From Kribbella caucasensis (GTDB lineage: Bacteria; Actinomycetota; Actinomycetes; Propionibacteriales; Kribbellaceae), in contig NZ_SNWQ01000038.1 of NCBI RefSeq assembly GCF_004361855.1, forward strand, positions 1-45,967: a stretch of DNA of 45,967 nt, given 5' to 3'. The notes beneath the pieces are model-generated. The model was not told the DNA's origin and searched no databases. It worked only from the letters and a program-made list of their open reading frames with translations. Numbering within the stretch: the stretch's first letter is position 1; every line of letters starts with the position of its first letter. The position numbers were made by a program, and so were the translations under genes. Below are positions 33,485-41,578 of the stretch, one piece after another.

Positions 33485-34580
33485 CGGTTCCTCCGGTTCC
33501 TGTGAAGCTGTGGGGAAGGTGGGCGACGACCCGGCGTAGTGGAAGCGGCAGCCAGCGCCCTGGACCGGCCCACGAGGACAGTGCGCGTTTGGCTCGAGCG
33601 ACGGACTCGCTGTCCGCGCCGGGCAGGTACAACCCGTCGATCATCAGTGCGGCGTCGGTCGGGTCGGCGACCGCGAGGCGGAACAGACGACGCTGGTTGG
33701 AGTCGACTGTGAAACCGTGTGCCTGCAGCAGCTCGGCCAGGCCGTCGCGGGCCTGTGGATTGGGCCACGGCTCGGAGCGGATGCCCAGCGCCCTCAGTAC
33801 CCGGACCCAGCCGATCACTCCGGACGGATGCCGCCACAATTCGGACGGGATCAGCCGGGACGGCACCAGTGCCGTCACCGTTCCTCCCGGTCGAAGGACT
33901 CGCCGTACCTCGACGAGAACGGCATCAAGCGGGATGAGTACCTGCAGGCACATCGCAGCACACACCGCATCAACTGACCCGTCGGCCAGCGGCAGCGCGT
34001 CCGCCCGCGCTCGCGCCAATGGCTCGCGGCCTACTGCTGCGGCGACAGCCAGCTCACTTGCCGACGCGTCGATCCCGAACCATTGCGCCCCGCCCAGCAG
34101 CGCTCGTGTAGGCGCGGATCCGCACGCGAGGTCAAGGATCGGTCCGGGCGTATCGCGCAGCGGCTCCACCGTCCAGGGGTACGGCGCTGCGTGCCTTCCG
34201 GACACCGCGCGCGTCAGCAGTCGCTCGGTGATGGCGGGCCGGTCCCGGTGATAGTCGGCGAGGTAGCGCGGCCAATCGATGGCGGGTGCCCGCACGCGAC
34301 GTCCCGAGAGGTACCCGATGCTGGCGACGAGGAACGGCACCAGGTAGTTCACCGCAACCCGAACCCAGGTGCCGGGTGTAGTGGCGCCGCTCGCGATCAC
34401 CGACCCCTGGTTGACCAGCGACAGCACGGTGCCGACCACCGCCGCTACCGGCAGAGCTTTAGCCGCTGTGCGGCCGCGCACAACCAGCAGTACAGCGTCG
34501 CGTGGTCGTACCCAGGAGCACCGGGGACAGATCTGGCCGCCGGTGTGTCGGCACGCCTCGACCGCTGTTCGGGCGGTCAC
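33459..34580 (-). CDS. NrtS-like membrane domain fused to a SAM methyltransferase
   Basis: The N-terminal about 85 residues contain a small membrane domain (VVGTVLSLVNQG, VAVNYLVPFLVASIGYLSG) with the two helices and NQG motif of the NrtS nitrate/nitrite transporter family, preceded by a Cys pair CPRC. The rest is a class I methyltransferase: ILDLACGSAPTRALLGGA, WFGIDASASELAVAAA, ARADALPLADGSVDAV, VRRVLRPGGTVTAL. GTG 34580 overlaps the DUF3179 stop (GTGA, 34577-34580). The fusion looks intact and in one frame. It probably modifies a membrane-associated substrate. Family assignment of the N-terminus rests on motif similarity only. Confidence 0.75.
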   Translation of the reverse strand: MTARTAVEACRHTGGQICPRCSWVRPRDAVLLVVRGRTAAKALPVAAVVGTVLSLVNQGSVIASGATTPGTWVRVAVNYLVPFLVASIGYLSGRRVRAPAIDWPRYLADYHRDRPAITERLLTRAVSGRHAAPYPWTVEPLRDTPGPILDLACGSAPTRALLGGAQWFGIDASASELAVAAAVGREPLARARADALPLADGSVDAVCAAMCLQVLIPLDAVLVEVRRVLRPGGTVTALVPSRLIPSELWRHPSGVIGWVRVLRALGIRSEPWPNPQARDGLAELLQAHGFTVDSNQRRLFRLAVADPTDAALMIDGLYLPGADSESVARAKRALSSWAGPGRWLPLPLRRVVAHLPHSFTGTGGTVATHRQDR

Positions 34581-35770
34581 CCGATCACCCGGGTCTCGGG
34601 ATGGAACGCCACCCACGCGAACCAGAAGGTGTCCAGGTGTTGGTGTGGTACGAGCCGCTGTCCCTTCAGCAGACCGGTGGTTGCCTGCCCGAGAACAGTC
34701 CACTGCGAATCGGTCTCACGGTCACGGAAGCCGTTGCCAACAGCAATGAAATGTAGTCGGCGGCCTTTCACGACAGGGTCGAAGACAGCGACGGTGCCGA
34801 CGTCACGGCCGCGCACGATGCGTTCGTCGTCGAGGGCGGAGGCCTGACCTGGCCGGTGCCACATGATCAGATGTTTCCCCTCGACGGTCACTTCGAGGAC
34901 GCCGGTCCGGGCGATAGCCGACCGCACCACGGCCACCGCGTCGTGCCCGCGGCTGACACCGACGACGCGTTCCTTCACCGGTAGCCGCGCGTCGGTGCTG
35001 GGCAGCTCGAATAGAAGTCCTCCGGAGGGGTTGTCATACCCGGCGTAGGGGTTGCGTCCGTAGGGCCGCCTGTGGCCGGTGTCGCGGGTCAGAACCCATG
35101 CCTCAGAGTGCACGGCGCGGAAGTCGCGCCACGCCACAGTCCCCATCGGGATCGCCCGCAGCGTCGTGCCGGTGAGTACGCCGAGCGCGGCCTGCCCGGT
35201 GAGCTGGGGCCAGAGCGATTCGGTTTGCCGGTCGTACATGACGAGGTTGTCGGCGTACAGGCGTCCCGACGTACCGAACGACAGCACCCGCCCGGTGGCG
35301 CGCCGATCGAACGCCACTCCGGAGTTGCACAGCGGGCAGTACGTGACCGCGACCGGCACCCCGTCGACGGTGTCGTTGACGATTTCGTGCCAGGGCATGA
35401 TCTGTAGCGGGTACCCGCGGGTCTCATCGCCGACCGTCAGCGACAGCAGCGGCTCGGTGTCGGTCAGCCAGCCGACCGTGTTGGCGCGGCTGAATCGCGG
35501 CTCGTCGATGGGCGGGATCCCGTCCGGTGGCGGTCCGCCGGAGAGGATCTTCCAGGGGTCGAGCAGCGGTCTCGGCAGTCGCTGATCACGCATGTTGTCC
35601 AGCGCGGACGGGCCGTCCTCCCGCGGGCCGGCAGCGACCTGAGGTAGCTCGACGTGCTCGATCTCCTCTGGAGGGGGGTCGCTCTGCCGGTCCGTCGTGT
35701 CCGATGGCGACGAGCACGCCGTGACGGCAAGTAGCGTCACGGCCAGGAGCCTGACGATCCGTCCGCGCAT
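34577..35770 (-). CDS. DUF3179 lipoprotein
   Basis: A 397-residue exported protein with lipobox LLAVTAC and the DUF3179 domain: RGYPLQIMPWHEIVNDTVDG, VAVTYCPLCNSGVAFDR, SGRLYADNLVMYDRQTESLW, and TGTTLRAIPMGTVAWRDFRA. CPLC with neighbouring His/Trp suggests a redox or metal site; function of the family is unknown. It starts at ATG 35770, with no ribosome site, exactly where transcription from the Crp-type promoter is predicted to begin, so the mRNA may be leaderless. Divergent from the redoxin-ccdA operon. Confidence 0.88.
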   Translation of the reverse strand: MRGRIVRLLAVTLLAVTACSSPSDTTDRQSDPPPEEIEHVELPQVAAGPREDGPSALDNMRDQRLPRPLLDPWKILSGGPPPDGIPPIDEPRFSRANTVGWLTDTEPLLSLTVGDETRGYPLQIMPWHEIVNDTVDGVPVAVTYCPLCNSGVAFDRRATGRVLSFGTSGRLYADNLVMYDRQTESLWPQLTGQAALGVLTGTTLRAIPMGTVAWRDFRAVHSEAWVLTRDTGHRRPYGRNPYAGYDNPSGGLLFELPSTDARLPVKERVVGVSRGHDAVAVVRSAIARTGVLEVTVEGKHLIMWHRPGQASALDDERIVRGRDVGTVAVFDPVVKGRRLHFIAVGNGFRDRETDSQWTVLGQATTGLLKGQRLVPHQHLDTFWFAWVAFHPETRVIG

Positions 35771-35775
35771 GTCCC

Positions 35776-35846
35776 CAGCATCGCTCCTGAGCGACGGTTG
35801 TTCGGTGATCGCGCTCACTGTTCTGTCGTCGTCGGCCACGGCACGA
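35776..35846. promoter_or_regulatory. Divergent promoter region with a Crp-type site
   Basis: GTGATCGCGCTCAC lies at 35804-35817, with flanks TTCG and TGTTCTG that match the site at 25022-25035. It is 34 nt from the DUF3179 ATG and 28 nt from the redoxin ATG. A weak -10-like GATGCT (minus, 35776-35781) stands at the usual distance; on the plus strand only CACGAT at 35841 is available. One bound dimer could control both operons. Confidence 0.6.
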
Positions 35847-36397
35847 TGGGTGTCGTGAAGACCACCAGGCAGCGTCCGAAGGTGATCCGGCGAACCGCAA
35901 CGGCATCGGGCCTTATCGTCGCGGCCGTTGTGGTCAGTGGCTGCGGTGGTACGCCATCGACCGGGACGACACCGGCACCGGCGGTGACCGCTGGTCAGAC
36001 CTTGGCCGACCTGACCTTCACAGCGCGAACTGTCACCGGGGCGGCATTCGAGGGCAAGCAGCTCGTCGGCAAACCGACGGTGCTGTGGTTCTGGTCGCCG
36101 TGGTGCCCGACCTGCCGGGCTCAGGCGGGTTGGGTGAGTGCGCTGGCGGAGAAGTACGTCGGCAAGGTCAACGTCGTCGGAGTCGGCGGTCTGGACGAGA
36201 GTGCCGCGATCCGCGACTACGGCGCTGGCCTCAGTAGCTTTCCGCAGTTGGATGATGCGCGGGGCGATGTCTGGACGCGGTTCGGTGTGATCGTCCAGAG
36301 TTCGTACGTCGTACTCGACGCGGCCGGCCGGGTCCAGTTCCAGGGCTACCTGGACAACGACGAGCTGGACCGCCGCGTCGACCAGCTCGTGGGCTGA
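35846..36397 (+). CDS. Thioredoxin-like lipoprotein (TlpA/redoxin type)
   Basis: A protein of 183 residues with a basic N-terminus, a hydrophobic stretch and lipobox VVSGC, then a thioredoxin fold: KPTVLWFWSPWCPTCRAQAG (active site CPTC), VVGVGGLDESAAIRDY, and VQSSYVVLDAAGRVQFQG with the cis-Pro region changed to S-S-Y. It likely acts outside the membrane as disulfide reductase or oxidase, supplied with electrons by the CcdA protein 5 nt downstream. ATG 35846 has no ribosome site; GTG 35855 at the predicted transcription start is an alternative leaderless start. Control by the Crp-type site is inferred. Confidence 0.88.
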   Translation: MGVVKTTRQRPKVIRRTATASGLIVAAVVVSGCGGTPSTGTTPAPAVTAGQTLADLTFTARTVTGAAFEGKQLVGKPTVLWFWSPWCPTCRAQAGWVSALAEKYVGKVNVVGVGGLDESAAIRDYGAGLSSFPQLDDARGDVWTRFGVIVQSSYVVLDAAGRVQFQGYLDNDELDRRVDQLVG

Positions 36398-36402
36398 GCC
36401 GG

Positions 36403-37254
36403 ATGTCCGAGGGTCTGGTCGCGGTTGCCCTCGGCGCGGGCATGCTCGCCGCGGTCAATCCCTGCGGATTCGCTCTGCTTCCGGCCTATCTTTCCCTGCT
36501 GGTGGTCGGGGATCAGCCACCGAACCGGAGTGTCGCCGTGGCGCGCGCTCTGGTGCTCACCGCCGGTATGACGCTCGGATTCGTGGCGGTGTTCGGGGTG
36601 TTCGGGCTCGCTGTCGCACCGGTCGCCTCATCGGTTCAGCGGTACCTGCCGTGGTTCACCGTCGGGCTTGGCATCCTGCTCGCCAGCCTTGGAGTCCGGC
36701 TACTCGCCGGCCGGCCACTCCCGACACTCGCCCTGCACCGACGTGGTCACGCCACTCTGACCCGTTCCTGGCGGTCTACGATCGTGTTCGGCGCGTCCTA
36801 CGCCGTCGCGTCGCTCGGTTGTACCATCGCGCCGTTCCTGGCCCTCGTCGTGTCCAGCTTCCGAGCCGACTCGATCTGGGCCGGTGCCACCTTGTTCCTC
36901 GTGTACGCGGCTGGGATGGGACTCGTCGTCGCGACCGCCGCCGTTGCGGTCGCACTGGCCAGGACCTCGTTGATCGGACGGCTACGCCGGGCAGGCGCCG
37001 CCGTACCCAAAATCGCAGGCCTGCTGCTGATCGCCTCCGGTGGCTACGTCGCGTACTACGGCTGGTGGGAGATCCGGACCCTCCGAGGCGACTCGACCAC
37101 CGACGACCCAGTCATCGACACCGCATCCGCCATCCAGCACTACCTCGCGAACACCATCGACCGCCTGGGCCTGCCCGGGATCGCCACGCTGCTCGCACTG
37201 GTCCTGGTCATCGCGGGGCTCGCCTGGGCCCGAGGACGCCGCAGCCAACCGTGA
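36403..37254 (+). CDS. ccdA: CcdA-type thiol electron transporter
   Basis: A 283-residue membrane protein with six to seven helices. Its two reactive Cys are in NPCGFALLPAYLSLLV (first helix) and ASLGCTIAPFLALVV (fourth helix), the CcdA/DsbD-beta pattern. It passes electrons from cytoplasmic thioredoxin to the exported redoxin encoded just before it. The C-terminal addition (about 60 residues, with a last helix IATLLALVLVIAGLAWARG) is longer than in minimal CcdA. The gene ends back to back with doxX (37254/37255), with no room for separate terminators. Confidence 0.92.
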   Translation: MSEGLVAVALGAGMLAAVNPCGFALLPAYLSLLVVGDQPPNRSVAVARALVLTAGMTLGFVAVFGVFGLAVAPVASSVQRYLPWFTVGLGILLASLGVRLLAGRPLPTLALHRRGHATLTRSWRSTIVFGASYAVASLGCTIAPFLALVVSSFRADSIWAGATLFLVYAAGMGLVVATAAVAVALARTSLIGRLRRAGAAVPKIAGLLLIASGGYVAYYGWWEIRTLRGDSTTDDPVIDTASAIQHYLANTIDRLGLPGIATLLALVLVIAGLAWARGRRSQP

Positions 37255-37713
37255 CTACAGGTCGAAGAGTGGGCCGATGATGACCAGGCCAAGATCGTCG
37301 CCGAGGTGGGCGAACAGCGCGAACAGCATCAGCGAGGCGCCGGCCAGCGCGGTGTCCTTGAAGAATTGCACCTGTTCGGTCTGCTTGGCCTGCGCATCCG
37401 ATTCCCGCCAGAAGCCGTGCATCAGCAGCGCGGTCGGGATCAGGAACACGACCAGCAGAAGCGCGCCCAGATCCGGCCAGATCCCGAGCAGTAACGAGAC
37501 CGCGCCGAGAGCAAGGAGCACACCGCCCGACAGCACGGCGAGTCGGGCGGCCGGCACACCTTTGCTCTTCGCGTAGCCGGTCATAGCGCTGGTCTGCCCG
37601 AAATGTCCGAATGCGGAAACGACGAAGAGCGCAGCGAAGAGGATCCGGCCGATCAGTACGACCTTCTTCGACGTCGGCGACGGCCAGGTCAAGCCGAACA
37701 AGCGGATCGACAC
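37255..37713 (-). CDS. DoxX-family membrane protein
   Basis: A small membrane protein with four helices: VLIGRILFAALFVVSAFGHF, LAVLSGGVLLALGAVSLLLG, LGALLLVVFLIPTALLMHGF and ALAGASLMLFALFAHLGD. FGHFGQTSAMTGYAKSKGVP and MHGFWRESDA are the DoxX signatures. The family supports thiol and sulfur redox reactions of unknown mechanism (it forms a complex with SodA and SseA in mycobacteria). GTG 37713 is a tentative start; the natural one seems lost, since the residues before VVLIGR do not fit the family and the upstream DNA belongs to a heme-peroxidase fragment. Confidence 0.8.
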   Translation of the reverse strand: MSIRLFGLTWPSPTSKKVVLIGRILFAALFVVSAFGHFGQTSAMTGYAKSKGVPAARLAVLSGGVLLALGAVSLLLGIWPDLGALLLVVFLIPTALLMHGFWRESDAQAKQTEQVQFFKDTALAGASLMLFALFAHLGDDLGLVIIGPLFDL

Positions 37714-37756
37714 CCAAATCTCGACACCGCTGATGACGCTGCCGGGCGCAGCGATC

Positions 37757-38169
37757 CGTGCCTTCGGCAACGGCCCGACCTCGCTGCCGGCCGGAACCTG
37801 CTGCGCCAGGTGACCTGGTCGCTGCCGTCCGGCCAGGCGATCGCGAAGCAGCTCGGTGCACCTGTGCTGTCGTCGGCCGACCTGTCCGAGCTGCGTTCTT
37901 ACTCGCTCGGCCTCGAGCGCAGTACGCCGCTGTGGTACTACGTGCTGAAGGAAGCCGAGGTCGAGGAGGACGGTCTGCGCATGGGCCCGGTCGGCGGCCG
38001 GATCGTCGCCGAGGTCCTGATTGGTCTGCTGCAGAACGATCCCACGTCGTACGTCGCAGTCGCGCCGGACTGGCGTCCCACCCTTCCGAGTGCGGCGGGC
38101 ACGGGCGAGTTCCGGATGGTTGACCTGCTCACCGTCGCGGGTGTCGATCCGGCCAGCCGTGGACAGTGA
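37757..38169 (+). pseudogene. C-terminal remnant of an animal-type heme peroxidase
   Basis: The frame reads RNLLRQVTWSLPSGQAIAKQ, STPLWYYVLKEAEVEEDGLR, GPVGGRIVAEVLIGLLQND and WRPTLPSAAGTGEFRMVDLL. This is the end of the An_peroxidase fold (the RNLLRG, TPLWYY, GPVGGRIVAE motifs). At least 350 N-terminal residues including the heme His ligands are missing. The break lies near 37757, close to the lost start of doxX, and marks a deletion joint. Confidence 0.8.
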
Positions 38170-38171
38170 CC

Positions 38172-38920
38172 ATGCGCGAACCGTACGGCGGGGACCCGAA
38201 CTCGGTGCCCGGCAGCCGACTGGAGCGGCTCGGCCAGCGGCAGCGCGCCCGGCGCCGCAGGCTGCTCGGAGTCGCGCTCGCCGTCGCGTTGGTCGCCGCC
38301 GTAGCCGGCCTGGTCGCGTTCGGGTCCGACGATGGTGACGGCACGGCGACCAGGGCGACGAAGCCTGGTGGCGCGGGCTCGAGCGGTACGAGCCAAACCG
38401 AACAACGCACCGCTAGCGCGGCCGCTGTTGCCGACTGCCGTAAGGCCTGGCAGCTGCAGGTTGCGTCGCGCTCGGCTGTGAAACGCTCATTGGCCCAGTG
38501 GCGGGTGCACATCGACGCTAGAACAAGCTCACCGCAGGCAAGCTCACTCTTGACCAGGCCAAGCAGTTCTCGCAGCAGTCCCGAATCGGCGCCACCGCCA
38601 ACGCCACCGCCTTCCGGGCGGCTGTGCGGCAGTACACGAGCTCGCCCTCACGGTGTCAGGCGCCACCTGAGACCGACGGCGACGACGTACGGGCGCTGGT
38701 GGACTGCCACGACGCCGAGGCGGCGGCGAACAAGGAACTGGACAACGCCAGCGCCGCGATCGCGACCTGGGAAACCCACATCCGCCACATGGAGATGCTG
38801 CGTGCCGGACAGCTCGTCCCCACGCACGCCCTGCATCTATGGCTACAGAACTGGCGCGCCGGCGCCGCCCAGGTGGACGAGTACGACAAGGCGACCATCA
38901 CGACCGACTGCACCCTCTGA
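38172..38920 (+). pseudogene. Membrane-anchored protein with HIRHMEM motif, one frameshift
   Basis: ATG 38172 follows the peroxidase stop by 2 nt. The N-terminus is basic, with helix LLGVALAVALVAAVAGLVAF, then a Thr/Gly-rich linker and VADCRKAWQLQVASRSAVKR. Near 38515 the frame changes; the next frame reads NKLTAGKLTLDQAKQFSQQS, then RCQAPPETDGDD, HIRHMEMLRAGQL and HLWLQNWRAGAAQVDEYDKA. Restoring one base gives a protein of about 250 residues. HIRHMEM together with Cys pairs suggests metal (copper) binding, in the setting of peroxidase and copD. No named family is certain. Confidence 0.6.
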
Positions 38921-38932
38921 GAAAGCAGATGG

Positions 38933-39842
38933 ATGAGGCTGCGGTGGCTGTGCTTGGCCGGGATCATGGGCGCGACGATCGCGACGGTGGCGGCCGCCCG
39001 GCCAGGGTCTGCCCGCCCCGGCTCGGTCGTCCTGTTGACCGATGCGGCGCGCGTGACCGGGTACGCCGGGGTGACCTTGTTTGTCGGCACGCTGGCGTTC
39101 TGGTGGCTGGTTTGGCCGTCCGGGCGGGGTGACCGCAGTCTGACCAGACTGGCGTGGCTCGGACTTCTGCTGGTGGCCGTGTCCGCGCCGGCGGGCCTGG
39201 TCGCGATACTCGCCGGGGCCGGACCGGAATCGGCCGTGCACCTTCTGGAGCGACCGGCGGCGCCACTGATTGCACGGATCGTGATCTGTGCGGTGGCGGC
39301 GGCGTGGCTGGCCTCGTACGCGCGGCAGTCGGCCACTGGCCCCACGGTCGGCGCCGTGGTCGTCTTCTCGCTGGCCCTCACCATCGTCGCCGCCCGCCCT
39401 GGCGAGGTACCGGTGCCGGCCATCGCGCTGACCGAGCTGCACGTCATCGCCGCCGCCGGATGGGTCGGCGGCCTGGCGGCGCTCGCGGCGGCCCTGATAC
39501 CGAGACGCGACCCGGCCGTTCTCCATGCCACCCGTCGGCAGCTTCTCCTGGCTGTCGATGGCCTGCGTCGGGACGCTCGCGGTCACCGGCACTGCGCATG
39601 CGCTGATCCATGCGGGCGGCCTCGCCCCTCTGCTGACGTCCGCCTACGGCGCCGCACTTCTCGCCAAGCTGACCGCTGTCGCCGGCATGCTCGGCGCCGC
39701 CGCGGGAAGCCACGTGTACGTGCGCCGGCTGCGGTCCCTTACCCCACCCACGCAGGTGATCGGACTCTTCGTTGGCGCGGAGTTCGCGTTCGGTGCCGTT
39801 GCCCTCGTGCTCACCGCAGGTCTCGTGAAGATCTCCGGGTGA
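38933..39842 (+). pseudogene. copD: Copper resistance protein CopD, one frameshift
   Basis: Helical protein with about eight membrane segments: MGATIATVAAARPG, GVTLFVGTLAFWWLVWPSG, LLVAVSAPAGLVAILAG, GAVVVFSLALTIVAA, and LTELHVIAAAGWVGGLAAL (the CopD-domain His-x7-GG signature). At about 39535-39545 one extra base shifts the frame; the rest reads FSWLSMACVGTLAVTGTAHA, LLAKLTAVAGMLGAAAGS and FVGAEFAFGAVALVLTAGLV, the usual end. Removing one C (CAGC to CAG) joins the parts. CopD moves copper across the membrane. A copy of the final 200 bp lies at 3243-3439. Confidence 0.85.
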
Positions 39843-39891
39843 ACCTCAGCCAGGGATCACACGGGATGCTCGGATCTTTGAGCGGACGCAT

Positions 39892-40044
39892 GGACAGCAA
39901 GGACCTGCGAGACGTTTTCCCTTCGCCGGCATTGTCCGGATCAGGTATCTGGGGGTCGCCCAATGGTCCTAAGATCGTCAGGCCTCTCAGCCTTACGGCT
40001 CCCTCGCCCGCCTCGCAGGCCAATTCCATCTTGACCCCGGGCAC
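39892..40044. repeat. 153-bp dispersed repeat, copy B
   Basis: Matches 9711-9863 in the same orientation with 145 of 153 identical positions and no gaps. It begins 50 nt after the copD stop. The aptamer is inside. Flanking sequences differ. Confidence 0.9.
39904..40019 (-). promoter_or_regulatory. TPP riboswitch aptamer (copy B)
   Basis: P1 strands CCTGCGAG and CTCGCAGG enclose GGGAGCC, GGCTGAGAGG, a variable hairpin, ACCTGATCCGGACAATGCC and GGCGAAGGGAA on the minus strand. All conserved THI-box parts are present. Downstream on that strand is only the 3' end of copD in antisense direction, so this copy has no gene to control. Its variable hairpin differs from copy A at single positions only. 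Confidence 0.85.
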
Positions 40045-40290
40045 AGTCGGCGTCAACAGGTACCTGGCGGAGCCGAACGCGCTCTTCACCCGGGGGTTGT
40101 CGACGTCGCTGACGAGGTTCAGCGCGACGCCCGCCATTGTCAACGGGCGCAGCGCGCTCTCGGTCGTGCGGACCCATGCGAATGGCCCGGCGATGATGGC
40201 GATGGCGTGTCCGTGGCGAAGGCGCCGGCGGTCAGGGCGTCGCTGGGGGTGTTCAGGTCGATCACGCCCTTCCTCGGACTCCACGATCAG
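40045..40290 (-). pseudogene. Possible C-terminal fragment of an FAD-linked oxidase
   Basis: Minus-strand frames read VIDLNTPSDALTAGAFAT, then, after a shift, HAIAIIAGPFAWVRTTESAL and GVALNLVSDVDNPRVKSAFG, SARYLL. The NLVSDVDNPRVKSAFGSARY part resembles the berberine-bridge-type end of FAD-linked oxidases, which is usually followed by ERLxxLKxxYDPDN. Here it breaks off at the repeat boundary. The family is suggested only. As with copy A, a broken gene abuts the repeat. Confidence 0.35.
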
Positions 40291-41265
40291 CCTGCTCAGG
40301 GTGCTCCAGATCAAGCCGGTGATGTAAGCTCGCCAACATTGACCCAGCATCAACGGCCCTGGAGCGACACGCACCTTAAGCGCTCGATTGAGTCTTCGCC
40401 CACGGCCTCTGCGAGCTGCGCGTAAACGCGGGCGTTTTCAGCCACCGCGGCCGCCGCCCACTGGGGCCCAAGGATCCGCTGGACCAAGCCCAAGTCGCGC
40501 GCAGTCCCGATGAGAGAAGGCGGCATCGGAGTTGGCGTCAGGCGGCGTTAAAGGGGTCAACAAGCGTTACTCATGCATGTTTCGTTGCTATGGGCAATCA
40601 TTGACATTGGGTGTATCTCCTCGCGTCGCGGTGACCCGGCGGGGGGCGTGATCCTGTCCGGGGGCCATTCGGCCTGCGCTCGATCTGGTGGACGACTTCG
40701 AACCCTTACCTCGCAATCACCGAGCTTGATGGTCCCGACTTGCGTGTCCGAGGCTGGTGGCGAAGCGTTCAGCGGCGTTCTCGGCCGTGGGCGCCGTTCT
40801 GAAGGCCTCGTTTGGCGAGTGGCGTCGACGACGTACTGACCGGTCACGAACCCATTCGGCCATCGCGCTCACGTCGTTGAGTGTCGGCACAAAACGTCCG
40901 GCGACCACGCTGACCGTTCGGAGCAGGCCGGCCGGGCCAGCGGAGATATCTTCGTCCCAGGCAGCTCGGGGCTCGCCCAAACACGGATGGAGCACGGCCT
41001 CGTAGACCGCTATCACCTCTGCTTCACCTCTTACTCCTTGCCTCCGGCAAGGAGTTGTCCACGCCGGCACGCCAAGAACCAACCTCTGGCTGGCGGATAC
41101 GACCCGCCACCCAGAGCGGTCTCGCGATTCTCACCTACGAGCCCGTTCGCGCGAACTGATCGACCGAAGGTGGGCGGCTCGATTCGGAGTTGACGACGTC
41201 ACCAACGGCACAGCGGATTGGAAGGGGGCCCAGGGAAACCCGTTCTTCGGATCGACGACGTGTGG
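40291..41265. other. About 1 kb without a convincing gene
   Basis: Frames on both strands are open but none gives a complete domain. On the minus strand 40717-41082 yields the protein-like segment EVIAVYEAVLHPCLGEPRAA and LLRTVSVVAGRFVPTLNDVS, perhaps the remains of one gene. I see no RNA gene, repeat or insertion sequence here. The stretch separates the damaged island from the ordinary genes to the right. Confidence 0.35.
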
Positions 41266-41528
41266 CGGATGCACCGTCGCGCGGCCGACTCGGTCGGCCT
41301 CGCCCGTCGTACCTGGCCGAACTGTTCGCCAACCACCTCGGCCAATCCCCACCCCGCTACCTCAACGGACGCCGCATCGACCGCGCCCACCAACTCCTGG
41401 ACTCCATCGACCTGGCCATCACCGCCATCGCCCACACCCTCGGCTTCAGCTCCAGCCCGCACTTCGCCCGAGTCTTCCGCCAGCTGACCGCCACCACACC
41501 GACCGCGTACCGGACCAGCGTCCGCTGA
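41266..41528 (+). pseudogene. C-terminal fragment of an AraC-family regulator
   Basis: The frame ending at 41528 has the AraC HTH: SYLAELFANHLGQSPPRYLN, GRRIDRAHQLLDSIDLAITA, IAHTLGFSSSPHFARVFRQL and TTPTAYRTSV. The beginning of the HTH (HRRAADSVGLA) lies in another frame just upstream, with the shift near 41305. The ligand-binding half is absent. It cannot work as a regulator unless it is expressed from an unseen start. Confidence 0.7.
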
Positions 41529-41578
41529 TCCCCGAAAAGGCGTCGGCCGTTGTGGGTGGGGCGTGTCAAGATGCGGAG

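Noticed and set aside
39891..40044. Plus-strand frame MDSKDLRDVFPSP across the repeat, also at 9711
   Set aside because: It reads the antisense strand of the TPP aptamer; the conservation is that of the RNA.
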